A stretch of 47,598 nucleotides of DNA. Origin: Holophagaceae bacterium (GTDB taxonomy: Bacteria; Acidobacteriota; Holophagae; Holophagales; Holophagaceae). Positions within the stretch are counted from its first letter, which is position 1. Each line of letters opens with the position of its first letter. Below the pieces are notes generated by a model. That model saw only the letters and a list, made by a program, of their open reading frames with translations. It was not told the DNA's origin and ran no database searches. A program made the translations under genes and the position numbers. Location of the stretch: positions 1 through 47,598 of the forward strand of contig JAFNAB010000005.1 in NCBI GenBank assembly GCA_017859955.1. Reading direction: 5' to 3'. Positions 38,262-46,439 of this stretch are shown here, one piece after another.

Positions 38262-39929
38262 ATGTCCAGAGCACCACGCATCGTGATCGTCGGGGGCGTC
38301 GCCGGAGGTGCCAGTGCCGCCGCCCGGGCCCGGCGGCTTTCCGAGGAGGCCGAGATCATCCTCTTGGAGCGGGGCCCCCAGGTATCTTTTGCCAACTGTG
38401 GCCTGCCCTACCACCTTGGCGGGGTGATCCCGGAACGGTCGAGCCTCCTGGTGCAGACCCCGGAAAGGCTGCGGGCCCGCTTCGCGCTGGATGTGCGGGT
38501 GCGATCTGAGGTGACGGCCATTGACCCTGGGCGTAGGAGCCTGAACGTCAAGAATCTTGAGACTGGTGAGAGCTACCAGCAATCCTACGATGCCCTGGTG
38601 CTTAGCCCCGGAGCAGCGCCCATCCGTCCTCCCCTCCCGGGGATTGATGATCCCCGGGTATTCACCCTGAGGAACCTGGAGGACATGGATGGCATCCTCG
38701 CGGCCCTGCCTTCGGAGGGGCAGGGAAGGGTGCTGATTGTCGGCGCGGGGTACATCGGATTGGAACTGGCTGAATCGTTCCGTCACCGGGGCCTGGAGGT
38801 ATGCCTTCTGGAGCGTTTGCCCCATGTGCTGGGGGTGGCGGATGCCGATATGGTCGCTCCCTTGCAGGCGGAACTCCGGAGGAATGGAGTGGATCTACGT
38901 CTTGGTATCTCCGCCACAGCGTTCGGAGGCTGCGGCGACCAGCTCCTGGTCCGGCTGGAGGGTGGTGAGAGCTTGTCCTGCGATCTGGCCATCCTCTGTG
39001 TCGGGGTCCGCCCGGAGACCCGACTGGCCCAGGAGGCCGGATTGGCCCTGGGCTCCACCGGGGGCATCCTGGTGGACGACCAGATGCGCACCAGTGATCC
39101 GCATATTTTTGCCGTCGGGGACGCGATCGAGGTCAGAGACTTCGTGAGCGAAGCGCCAGCCCTGATACCCCTGGCGGGCCCCGCAAACCGCCAGGGACGC
39201 ATCGCGGCGGAGGTGATCCTCGGTCGGGACAGCCGTTACAAAGGCACCCAGGGCACGGCCGTCTGCAAGGTCTTCAATCTGACCTTCGCCATGACCGGTA
39301 TGACCGAGGCCGCCCTTCAGCGGCGTGGAATGAGCTTCCGGAAGATCTACATCTATCCTCCTCAGCACGCGACCTACTATCCCGGTGCCCAGCCCATGTC
39401 CCTCAAGCTGCTCTTTGAGCCGGACCTCGGGCGCATCCTGGGAGCCCAGGCGGTGGGGCCCGAGGGTGTGGACAAGCGCATCGATGTCCTAGCTGTGGCG
39501 CAGCGGGCGGGACTCACCGTCCTCGACCTGGAGGACCTTGAGCTCTGCTACGCACCTCCCTTTGGGAGCGCCAAGGACCCAATAAACATGGCTGGTTTTG
39601 TGGCTGCCAATGTACTCCGGGGGGATGTGGACCTGTGGGAGCCGGAGGAACTGTCCTCCCTGGCTGGGAGTCAATTACTCCTCGATGTCCGATCACCTGC
39701 GGAGAATGCCAATGGATCGATCCCGGAGGCCACCTGCATCCCGGTCGATACGCTTCGGGCGCGCCTGGCGGAACTACCCCGGGACAAGGAAATCCTGGTT
39801 TTCTGCCAGGTGGGTCTCCGGGGGTACCTCGCGGCCCGTATCCTGGCCCAGCACGGGTACCGGGTGAGGAACCTCTCCGGAGGCTACCGGCGTTACCAGC
39901 AGTGGCAGGCGACCCACATCATCAGGTGA
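38262..39929 (+). CDS. CoA-disulfide reductase / NADH-dependent persulfide reductase with rhodanese domain
   Basis: A 555-residue flavoprotein of the pyridine nucleotide-disulfide reductase family. The N-terminal FAD motif is VIVGGVAGGASAAARAR, and the single redox cysteine is C46 in SFANCGLPYHLGG, as in CoA-disulfide reductases rather than the CxxC of glutathione reductase. An NAD(P)H motif (VLIVGAGYIGLELAESF) follows. A C-terminal rhodanese domain (about 460-555) has its active Cys at 515 (FCQVGLRG). Such CoADR-RHD fusions (Npsr type) reduce CoA-linked or polysulfide sulfur. I chose the ATG at 38262, four bases after AGGAGG. It converges on a DUF134 gene. Confidence 0.92.
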   Translation: MSRAPRIVIVGGVAGGASAAARARRLSEEAEIILLERGPQVSFANCGLPYHLGGVIPERSSLLVQTPERLRARFALDVRVRSEVTAIDPGRRSLNVKNLETGESYQQSYDALVLSPGAAPIRPPLPGIDDPRVFTLRNLEDMDGILAALPSEGQGRVLIVGAGYIGLELAESFRHRGLEVCLLERLPHVLGVADADMVAPLQAELRRNGVDLRLGISATAFGGCGDQLLVRLEGGESLSCDLAILCVGVRPETRLAQEAGLALGSTGGILVDDQMRTSDPHIFAVGDAIEVRDFVSEAPALIPLAGPANRQGRIAAEVILGRDSRYKGTQGTAVCKVFNLTFAMTGMTEAALQRRGMSFRKIYIYPPQHATYYPGAQPMSLKLLFEPDLGRILGAQAVGPEGVDKRIDVLAVAQRAGLTVLDLEDLELCYAPPFGSAKDPINMAGFVAANVLRGDVDLWEPEELSSLAGSQLLLDVRSPAENANGSIPEATCIPVDTLRARLAELPRDKEILVFCQVGLRGYLAARILAQHGYRVRNLSGGYRRYQQWQATHIIR

Positions 39930-39942
39930 GGGTCCCAGGTCT

Positions 39943-40254
39943 TCATGGCTCGGGAAGCTCTCCCTTAACCGCATAGCTGCCGCCCTCGATGCGAAGGGCG
40001 CAGCCTTCGACCAGGGCCTTGGCCACCTTCCGATGGGCTGCATCCAGCACCCGCCCGAAGGTGGCCCGGGAGACGCCCATGCATTCGGCAGCCTCCTTCT
40101 GATAGTGCCCTTCGAGGTGAGCCAGTCTCATGGCTTCCAGTTCCTCCATGCTCAGGGTGACCTCTTCCAGTTCGGCCATGGGAACAGCCCGGGGCTTGAA
40201 GTAGCGAACCTCCGGCAGGGCTTCGATGCGTTTGCAGCAGGGGCGACGGGCCAA
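39943..40254 (-). CDS. DUF134 (UPF0251) family predicted DNA-binding protein, TTG start
   Basis: A 103-residue protein with an N-terminal RRPCCKRIEALPEVRYFKP segment typical of DUF134 and a sigma-like helix-turn-helix (about 50-85: YQKEAAECMGVSRATFGRVL). The family often sits near iron-molybdenum cofactor (NifX-type) genes and is thought to regulate metal or redox functions; its target is not known. The start is TTG at 40254, preceded by a perfect AGGAGG five bases upstream. It is 71 bases after pdxH on the same strand. Confidence 0.88.
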   Translation of the reverse strand: MARRPCCKRIEALPEVRYFKPRAVPMAELEEVTLSMEELEAMRLAHLEGHYQKEAAECMGVSRATFGRVLDAAHRKVAKALVEGCALRIEGGSYAVKGELPEP

Positions 40255-40325
40255 GGAAACCTCCTAGCCCTTTGTGAGGTAAAAAGGCCGGACACGCAAG
40301 GAGGATGTGACGCGTGGTCCTGCAT

Positions 40326-40928
40326 TCAGGGGAAGAGTTGGAACTGGGTCCAGATTCCAAGGGCTCCCCGCTGATAGAGCAAGCGCCAGTGAAGCCGAGA
40401 GGGGCGGGCCTCCCAGAACTCGATCCTTTCAGGGACCAGGCGGAACCCGGACCACCCGCTGGGCCTGGGAACGGAACTTCCCTCAAAGCGGAGGGCGACT
40501 TCCCTCAGTCGATCATCCAACTCTTGGGGGCGGGTCATGGGCTCCGATTGACGGGAAGCCCAGGCTCCGAGCTGGGACTCCCGGGGGCGGGAGGCGAAGT
40601 AGGCATCCGCCTCCTCCGGGCTGACGGCCTCTACTGAGCCTTCCAGGCGGACCTGGCGGTCCAGGGACTTCCAGTGAAAGCAGAGGGCGGCCCGTGGAAG
40701 CGCAGCCAGCTCCCGGCCCTTGCGGCTGCCGAGATGGGTGTAGAAGACGCAACCCCGTGCATCCAGTCCCTTCAGGAGGACCATCCGCAGGGAAGGATAG
40801 CCCTCGGGGCTGACGGTAGCCAGGGCCATGGCGTTGGGGTCCCTGGATTCGGCCTGCTCCGCCGCCTTCAGCCAGTCCTGCAGGAGCGTCAAGGGGTCTT
40901 CCGGGAGGGGGGATGGATCATGGATCAT
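40326..40928 (-). CDS. pdxH: Pyridoxamine/pyridoxine 5'-phosphate oxidase
   Basis: An FMN enzyme that makes pyridoxal 5'-phosphate. The 200-residue protein has the family pattern: DPNAMALATVSPEGYPSLRMVLLKG (FMN binding), FYTHLGSRKGRELAALPRAALCFHW and ASRQSEP, and a C-terminal region (ERIEFWEARPSRLHWRL) with the substrate-binding residues. I start at ATG 40928 with GGAGG eight bases upstream; the longer open frame runs back over the pnp terminator. The last residues (FQLFP) replace the usual RLxP ending. Confidence 0.93.
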   Translation of the reverse strand: MIHDPSPLPEDPLTLLQDWLKAAEQAESRDPNAMALATVSPEGYPSLRMVLLKGLDARGCVFYTHLGSRKGRELAALPRAALCFHWKSLDRQVRLEGSVEAVSPEEADAYFASRPRESQLGAWASRQSEPMTRPQELDDRLREVALRFEGSSVPRPSGWSGFRLVPERIEFWEARPSRLHWRLLYQRGALGIWTQFQLFP

Positions 40929-40978
40929 GGGAGGCCCTCCGCCATACCTATTCGATGCCTGAACGGGATCCCATGAAC

Positions 40979-41005
40979 GGAAAAGGCGCCCGAAGGCGCC
41001 TTTCC
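40979..41005 (-). terminator. Intrinsic terminator of pnp
   Basis: Stem AAAGGCGCC (40982-40990) / GGCGCCTTT (40995-41003) with a CGAA loop. Read on the minus strand it follows the pnp stop and ends in TTTT. Confidence 0.88.
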
Positions 41006-41031
41006 CTGAGCAGGCCCAGACCTGCGGATTG

Positions 41032-43146
41032 CTACTCGGCGGAAGGCTCGGCATCCGCCGCCATCAGGGCCTTGCGGCTCAGGCGGATCTTCCCGTTGGC
41101 TTCCACGGCGATGCACTTGACCATGATCTCCTGGCCTTCGCTGACCTCGTCCGCGGGGGACTTGACGCGGTAGGGAGCCATCTCGGAGACGTGGAGCAGA
41201 CCGTCCAGGCCGGGGAGGATGGTCACGAAGGCGCCGAACTCGACCACCTTGGCCACCTTGCCCAGGTAGGTCTGGCCCACCTCGGCGCTCTGGATGAGGT
41301 CGCCGATCATCTTCACGGCGACGGCGAGCTTCTCCTGGTTGGGGCCGGCGACCTGGCAGATGCCGTTGTCATCGATGTTCACATCGCAGCCGCTGACTTC
41401 GATGATGTTGCGGATGGTCACGCCGCCCTTGCCGATGACGTCGCGGATCTTCTCCTTGGGCAGGGTGATGGTGGCCATCTGGGGCGCGTTCTGGGCGAAG
41501 GCCTCCCGGGGGGCGGCCAGGACAGTGCCCATGGCCTCCAGGAGCTCCAGGCGGCCCTTCTTGGCCTGCTCCAGGGCCTTGGTGAGGACCTCGGTGGTGA
41601 TCCCGCCGATCTTGATGTCCATCTGCAGGGCGGTGATGCCGGCGGGGGTGCCGGCCACCTTGAAGTCCATGTCGCCGTAGTGGTCTTCCTGGCCGGCGAT
41701 GTCGGTCAGCACGACGAACTTCTCACCATCGCTCACGAGGCCCATGGCCACACCGGCCACGGGGGCCTTGAGCTTGATACCGGCGCTCATCAGAGCCAGG
41801 GTGCCGCCGCAGATGGTGGCCATGGAGCTGGAGCCGTTGGACTCGGTGATCTCGGAAACCACGCGCAGGGTGTAGGGGTTCACCTTGGCATCCGGCAGGA
41901 CGGCCATGATGGAACGCTCAGCCAGGGCGCCGTGGCCGATCTCGCGGCGGCCGGGACCACGGTTGGGCTTGCACTCGCCCACGCTGTAGCCGGGGAAGTT
42001 GTAGTGGAGGTAGAAGCGCTTCTCGTACTCCTCCTCGATGCCGTCGATAGTCTGGACGTCATCGGCGGTGCCCAGGGTGGCGGTGACCATGGCCTGGGTC
42101 TCGCCGCGGGTGAAGAGGCAGGAACCGTGGGTGGCGGGGAGAACATCCACCTCGATGTTGAGGGGGCGGATCTCGTCGAACTTGCGGCCATCCAGGCGCA
42201 TGCCCTGCTTGAGGATGGCGTTGCGGAAGAGGGTCTCCTTGAGGAGGTCGAAGCAGGCCTTGACCTCGCCCTTGAGGGAGGCATCCTCGGCGCAGAGATC
42301 GGCGACGACCTCTTTCTTGAGGGCGTCGATGGCCTTGTAGCTGTCGATCTTGACCTTGATGGTCAGGGCGGCCAGGAGCTTCTCGGCGTACTTGGCGGCG
42401 ACCTGGTTGTAGATCTCCTCGTTGCGCTCGGTCTTGGCGGGGACCATCTTGGTCTTGCCCACCTTGGCCTGGAGTTCCTTCTGGAGCTTCACCAAGGTCT
42501 TGATCTGGGCGTGTCCGAATTCCAGGGCCTTGACCATATCGGCTTCCTGGACCTCCTGGGCGCCGCACTCCACCATGACCAGGGCCTCTTCGGTGCCGGC
42601 CACCAGCAGGTCCAGGTCGCTCTCATGGCGCAGGGACACGACGGGGTTGGCCACCAGCTTGCCGTTGACGCGGCCCACGCGGACGCCGCCGACGGGGTTG
42701 GTGAAGGGGATCTCGCTGATGATGAGGGCCGCGGAGGCGCCCACCATGGCCAGGGTGTCGGGCTGGTGCTCGCCGTCGAAGCTGATGACCTGGCAGGTGA
42801 TCATGGTGTCGCCGTTATAGCCTTCCTCGAAGAGGGGGCGCAGGGGACGGTCGATGAGGCGGGAGACCAGGGTCTCCTTGGTGGTCTGCTTGCCTTCGCG
42901 CTTGAACCAGCCGCCGGGGATCTTGCCCGCCGCGAAACCGGGCTCGCGGTAGTCCACGGTGAGGGGGAAGAAGTCGATGCCTTCCCGGGGCTCGGCGCAG
43001 CAGACAGCGACCAGGACCATGGTGTCGCCCTGACGGACGACGACGGAACCGGAGGCCTGCTTGGCGATGCGGCCGGTCTCGATGGAGATGGGCGTGCCGT
43101 CCAGGTCAATGCTGACGGTGGTTGGTGAGAATTTGAGGGTGTTCAT
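41032..43146 (-). CDS. pnp: Polynucleotide phosphorylase
   Basis: A 3'-5' exoribonuclease that uses phosphate; a partner of RNase Y or E in RNA decay. The 704 residues show two RNase PH domains joined by a helical domain, then KH (KIRDVIGKGGVTIRNIIE) and S1 (YLGKVAKVVEFGAFVTILPG) RNA-binding domains at the C-terminus. The first PH domain keeps FFPLTVDYREPGFAAGKIPG; the second holds NRGPGRREIGHG. The ATG at 43146 has GGAG seven bases upstream; an ATG at 43158 has none. rpsO, the usual partner, is not adjacent. Confidence 0.97.
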   Translation of the reverse strand: MNTLKFSPTTVSIDLDGTPISIETGRIAKQASGSVVVRQGDTMVLVAVCCAEPREGIDFFPLTVDYREPGFAAGKIPGGWFKREGKQTTKETLVSRLIDRPLRPLFEEGYNGDTMITCQVISFDGEHQPDTLAMVGASAALIISEIPFTNPVGGVRVGRVNGKLVANPVVSLRHESDLDLLVAGTEEALVMVECGAQEVQEADMVKALEFGHAQIKTLVKLQKELQAKVGKTKMVPAKTERNEEIYNQVAAKYAEKLLAALTIKVKIDSYKAIDALKKEVVADLCAEDASLKGEVKACFDLLKETLFRNAILKQGMRLDGRKFDEIRPLNIEVDVLPATHGSCLFTRGETQAMVTATLGTADDVQTIDGIEEEYEKRFYLHYNFPGYSVGECKPNRGPGRREIGHGALAERSIMAVLPDAKVNPYTLRVVSEITESNGSSSMATICGGTLALMSAGIKLKAPVAGVAMGLVSDGEKFVVLTDIAGQEDHYGDMDFKVAGTPAGITALQMDIKIGGITTEVLTKALEQAKKGRLELLEAMGTVLAAPREAFAQNAPQMATITLPKEKIRDVIGKGGVTIRNIIEVSGCDVNIDDNGICQVAGPNQEKLAVAVKMIGDLIQSAEVGQTYLGKVAKVVEFGAFVTILPGLDGLLHVSEMAPYRVKSPADEVSEGQEIMVKCIAVEANGKIRLSRKALMAADAEPSAE

Positions 43147-43277
43147 CTGAATCTCCATGGGCCCACGGCCCAGAATGGCTTCCTACTGGCGATCCCTCCA
43201 TGAAACCCTCCGCCGTATCGATGGGGGCGGGCTTCCTGCAGAGGTCGCTGCCGACGGAAGCAAGAATCGGCCTCGCT

Positions 43278-43286
43278 ATCATATCA
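43278..43286 (-). promoter_or_regulatory. Extended -10 promoter for pnp
   Basis: On the minus strand TGATATGAT (43286 to 43278) is an extended -10: TGn plus TATGAT, five of six. Transcription would begin near 43271, leaving a leader of about 125 bases before pnp, enough for the autoregulation known for pnp mRNAs. No clear -35. Confidence 0.45.
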
Positions 43287-43365
43287 GGATGCAGAAATTC
43301 ACGGTCTCAGCCTTGCGCCAAGCCCCGGAGTACCATACCTTCACGCCAAGTAGTCGGAGGCAGCC

Positions 43366-43593
43366 ATGATCATCCGCGCCGAATGGCCTGGCTATGTGGT
43401 GGATGTCCTGGTGAGCGTCGGCCAGGAAGTAGATGAAGACGAAAACCTGATCCTCATGGAGGGCACGGACTCCGCCCATACGCCCTTCTATATCGCCGCC
43501 CCTGATGGCGGGAAGGTTCGGAAGATCCTCGTCGAAGAGGGGGATTTTGCGGACGAGGACGATGAGCTCCTCGAAATGGGGGACTCGGAGTAG
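43366..43593 (+). CDS. Biotinyl/lipoyl-like domain protein lacking the acceptor lysine
   Basis: A 75-residue acidic protein that aligns along its whole length with the biotinyl-lipoyl hammerhead fold: WPGYVVDVLVSVGQEVDEDE matches the first half and GGKVRKILVEEGDFADEDDE the second. The hairpin tip, normally EAMKM or a DK pair carrying the modified lysine, is EGTDSAHTPF, so no lysine is available for biotin or lipoate. It may be a structural or regulatory relic, or act as an unmodified partner protein. GGAGG lies six bases before the ATG. It is 35 bases before pyrC. Confidence 0.82.
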   Translation: MIIRAEWPGYVVDVLVSVGQEVDEDENLILMEGTDSAHTPFYIAAPDGGKVRKILVEEGDFADEDDELLEMGDSE

Positions 43594-43628
43594 AGGGTTG
43601 CTACCATGGAGGCACTGCCGAGGTCTCC

Positions 43629-44912
43629 ATGTCCCTGCTCATCAAGAACGCCCGCATTCTCGACCCTGCCCTGGGCCTTGACGGAATAGGCTCCCTTCTG
43701 GTGGAGGATGGGCTGGTTGCTGCCATCGGGGCCGCGGTTCAGGTTCCCGGCGATGCGGAGGTGCTGGATGCGGAGGGTCAGGTCCTGACACCTGGCTTCA
43801 TCGATCTCCATGTCCACTTCCGGGAGCCCGGCCAGACCACCAAGGAGACCATCGAAACGGGGTCCCGGGCCGCCGTCGCCGGGGGCTTTACGTCGGTCTG
43901 CGCCATGGCCAATACCCGGCCTGTCAACGACTCCGTTGCGATCACCGAATTGGCGCTGAACCGGGCCAGGGCCGCCAACCTCTGCCGCTATTTCCCCCTG
44001 GGCACCCTGACCAAGGGGATGGCCGGAGAGGAGCTGGCGGACTACGGCACCCTCAAGGGGGCGGGCTGCATCGCCTTCAGTGACGACGGGCGTCCCATCA
44101 TGAACGCCGCCATCATGCGGAAGGCGCTGGAATACACGGCCTGGCTGGATGTTCCAGTGGTGGCCCACGAAGAGGACGAACATCTGGCCGACAAGGGCTT
44201 CATGCACGAGGGGGCCGTAAGCGCCGCCCTGGGCTGCCGGGGGATTCCGGCCATGGCCGAGGAGGTCATGGTGGCCCGGGATCTCATCCTGGCGGAGCAC
44301 ACCGGGGGGCATGTCCACTTCCAGCACCTCTCCACCCGCGGCTCCCTGCGGCTGGTGCGGGAAGCCAAGTCCCGGGGTGTCCGGGCCACCTGTGAGGTGA
44401 CTCCGCACCACTTCAGTCTCACGGATCAGGAGTTGCACCGCTTCGATGCCGACTTCAAGATGAACCCCCCCCTGCGGCCCCAGGCTGACGTGGATGCGGT
44501 CCTGGAGGCCATCGCCGATGGCACGGTGGACGCCATCGCCACGGACCATGCCCCCCACGCCTGGGACGACAAGTCCTGCGAACTGCCGGATGCCGCCTTC
44601 GGCATCCTGGGCCTGGAGACGGCCTTGCCCCTGGTGCTGGAGCGTCTGGTCAAGCCCGGGGTCATCACCCTGGCCCGGGCCATTGAACTGCTGACCATCA
44701 GCCCCGCCAAGGTGGTCCATCTGGATCGCCAGGGGCTTGGCTCCCTGGCGGTGGGCAACCCCGCCGACTTCGTCCTCTTCGATCCCGAGACCCGCATCAC
44801 CGTGGACCGCGCCTTCATCCAGAGCCGATCCTTCAACACCCCCTTCAAGGGCTGGGAGCTGCCGGGAAAGGTGCTCGGGACCTGGGTGGGGGGCAAGCGG
44901 GTCTGGGGCTGA
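43629..44912 (+). CDS. pyrC: Dihydroorotase (class I)
   Basis: Catalyses reversible cyclisation of carbamoyl-aspartate to dihydroorotate in pyrimidine synthesis. The 427-residue amidohydrolase has the metal-binding HVH in GFIDLHVHFREPGQTTKE, MANTRPVNDS, a further His near CEVTPHHFSL and the catalytic Asp in ATDHAPHAWDDK. Length and motifs fit the PyrC type found with aspartate transcarbamoylase in many bacteria. pyrB is not in the window. It follows the biotinyl-like gene closely and is probably in one unit with it. Confidence 0.96.
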   Translation: MSLLIKNARILDPALGLDGIGSLLVEDGLVAAIGAAVQVPGDAEVLDAEGQVLTPGFIDLHVHFREPGQTTKETIETGSRAAVAGGFTSVCAMANTRPVNDSVAITELALNRARAANLCRYFPLGTLTKGMAGEELADYGTLKGAGCIAFSDDGRPIMNAAIMRKALEYTAWLDVPVVAHEEDEHLADKGFMHEGAVSAALGCRGIPAMAEEVMVARDLILAEHTGGHVHFQHLSTRGSLRLVREAKSRGVRATCEVTPHHFSLTDQELHRFDADFKMNPPLRPQADVDAVLEAIADGTVDAIATDHAPHAWDDKSCELPDAAFGILGLETALPLVLERLVKPGVITLARAIELLTISPAKVVHLDRQGLGSLAVGNPADFVLFDPETRITVDRAFIQSRSFNTPFKGWELPGKVLGTWVGGKRVWG

Positions 44913-45022
44913 GTGCCGCCATATGACCGGGTTCTTAGCGGGGGCGCAGCCGGTTATTATGTGTTAATCGTATTATCCAATTATACAACAGGATCCAGCC
45001 TATTCACCAGCGGAGGTTCTCG
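44913..45022 (+). promoter_or_regulatory. AT-rich gap upstream of the 43-codon ORF
   Basis: The centre of this gap (44954-44990) is strikingly AT-rich for this genome, with TTATTATGTGTTAATCG and ATTATACA stretches. TATACA (44982-44987) could be a -10 for the small ORF 36 bases on; the reverse strand carries a perfect TATAAT at 44980-44985. No convincing -35 on either strand. Confidence 0.4.
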
Positions 45023-45154
45023 TTGACGTCCAAGCCCCGGGCCTGGCAGGGCTTGGCCCGGGTTTATCGCGAGGGCCTGGGTCTTCCGAAGGATACTGTC
45101 CGGACCGCCTACTGCATGGGGCGCGGAGTCACGGCGGAGGGATGCGGCGACTGA
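45023..45154 (+). CDS. Small ORF of 43 codons, unknown
   Basis: A TTG start with GGAGG six bases upstream opens a 43-residue frame ending in TGA at 45154 (begins MTSKPRAWQGLARVYREGLG, ends with VTAEGCGD). About three quarters of codon third positions are G or C, as in the neighbouring genes. It has two cysteines near the C-terminus and no hydrophobic segment. An AT-rich promoter-like region precedes it, and an 8-bp CCCGGGCC/GGCCCGGG hairpin lies inside its 5' end. It ends exactly where the convergent acyltransferase gene ends. Not recognised; a real small protein or a leader peptide are both possible. Confidence 0.45.
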   Translation: MTSKPRAWQGLARVYREGLGLPKDTVRTAYCMGRGVTAEGCGD

Positions 45155-46342
45155 TTATTTGAACGGATTCCGTTCCGGGGCTTCTTCTGGGTCTGGCAGG
45201 GTCTTCAATAGGCTTCCCACCACCAGATTAAGGGCCTGGATGCGGTGTCGCAGGAGGCAATAGGTGGCCTGAGAGATCCAGTGGGCCTTCAACGCGATGC
45301 CATCCTCCACGATGGCGTACAGGAGGCGCAGGTAGAGCGGGGCGCTTTCGGCGGCTTTCCGGTCAAAGCCGATGTAGTAGCCGATGGCCCCTTCTCCATC
45401 CCGGAGGGAAGTCACAAAGCCCAGGAGGGGCCCGCCGGAACGGGCCCGGATCACCGTTGTCCTGAAGTCAGGCCCGAAACGCTTGGCCAGACCTGGGATC
45501 CACCCCTCCTGGATGGTTATCAGCCTTGCCCGCTGCTTGCTGTGTACCTGAAGGTAGAGTTGATGAATCTCCTTGGCGTGGGCCGCCACTTGGTCAGCAT
45601 CGAGCGAGACCGTCTCGAGCCCAGCCTCGGCGATGTCGCGGAGCTGCTTCTTGATGCCGCTCCGGTAGTCTGACTTCATATCCTTCAGGTAGTCCTCGAA
45701 GGAATGCCAGCTCGGTTTTAGCTCCAAAACCATGTTGGGCTCGGTCTCAAGGGGACGGTAGCTGAATCGGCGCAGGTTATCGGCGGTTTCCGGGCGGTTC
45801 CCCGGAAGATCCTTCACCATGATCAGGTCCGTGTCCCCGAAGAGCTTATCGGCCCGGCGGATCCGGTAGAGTGCCTCCGCCACGGCGGGCCAAAGAAGGC
45901 TGGGATCCTCTCCGGGAGCGAAGGCAGTGCCGTGGGCGCCCCAGGAGAGGAGATTGCCACACACCAGTATTCGCTGCTGGATGCTCGCCAGGGTGCGCTG
46001 GGCGATGCGATCGAGGTGAGGGCGTTCTGACTGGCCTTTGGGCAGCGCGGCGGCGCTGATCTCCAGGCTTTGGGCCGATACTGCCGCTACGGGCTCGTCG
46101 CCTCGGTAGATGAGGGCATAGTGAGGCTTGAGACCTGTGGGGGTGCAGCTCTCCAGGGTTTCCAGAAAGGGGCGGGAAAGGCAGACGGAGTGGTCCCGGG
46201 TAAGAAGGTCCCAGTGATCTGGCCGCGCCATGCTGATTCGATCGAAAAAGGCGAACTGGAAACCGGATGGGCTATGACGTACTTGATGGCGCTTTCTTGC
46301 CTCCCGTACTCTTCGCACGGTGGTTTTCATCTGCTCTAACAT
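45155..46342 (-). CDS. FemAB/GNAT-like N-acyltransferase, function unknown
   Basis: A 395-residue soluble protein that resembles the BioF2/FemAB-like acyltransferase group (COG3146-type). The C-terminal half has a GNAT-like core: DYRSGIKKQLRDIAEAGLE, an aromatic/basic helix (IHQLYLQVHSKQRARL), and the LLGFVTSLRDGEGAIGYYIG beta strands. The N-terminal 50 residues are basic. The substrate is unknown; relatives transfer acyl or aminoacyl groups in cell-wall or lipid work. The ATG at 46342 has GGAG six bases upstream; ATG 46330 is possible. Confidence 0.78.
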   Translation of the reverse strand: MLEQMKTTVRRVREARKRHQVRHSPSGFQFAFFDRISMARPDHWDLLTRDHSVCLSRPFLETLESCTPTGLKPHYALIYRGDEPVAAVSAQSLEISAAALPKGQSERPHLDRIAQRTLASIQQRILVCGNLLSWGAHGTAFAPGEDPSLLWPAVAEALYRIRRADKLFGDTDLIMVKDLPGNRPETADNLRRFSYRPLETEPNMVLELKPSWHSFEDYLKDMKSDYRSGIKKQLRDIAEAGLETVSLDADQVAAHAKEIHQLYLQVHSKQRARLITIQEGWIPGLAKRFGPDFRTTVIRARSGGPLLGFVTSLRDGEGAIGYYIGFDRKAAESAPLYLRLLYAIVEDGIALKAHWISQATYCLLRHRIQALNLVVGSLLKTLPDPEEAPERNPFK

Positions 46343-46388
46343 GGGCTACTCCGGCTAATGAAATACTATTCATTTTTCCGAAATAGGG

Positions 46389-46422
46389 AAAGAGCACGAA
46401 GAGGTAGCTCTCCGTGCTCTTT
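46389..46422 (-). terminator. Terminator of the SPFH gene
   Basis: AAAGAGCACG (46389-46398) pairs with CGTGCTCTTT (46413-46422), with a nested GAG/CTC pair in the loop. It follows the SPFH stop codon on the minus strand. Confidence 0.75.
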
Positions 46423-46439
46423 CGTTGTGAAAAAGCCTG

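Noticed and set aside
41029-43128. A 699-codon plus-strand frame opposite pnp
   Set aside because: Antisense shadow of pnp with the same G/H/D/L-rich composition and no recognisable domain.
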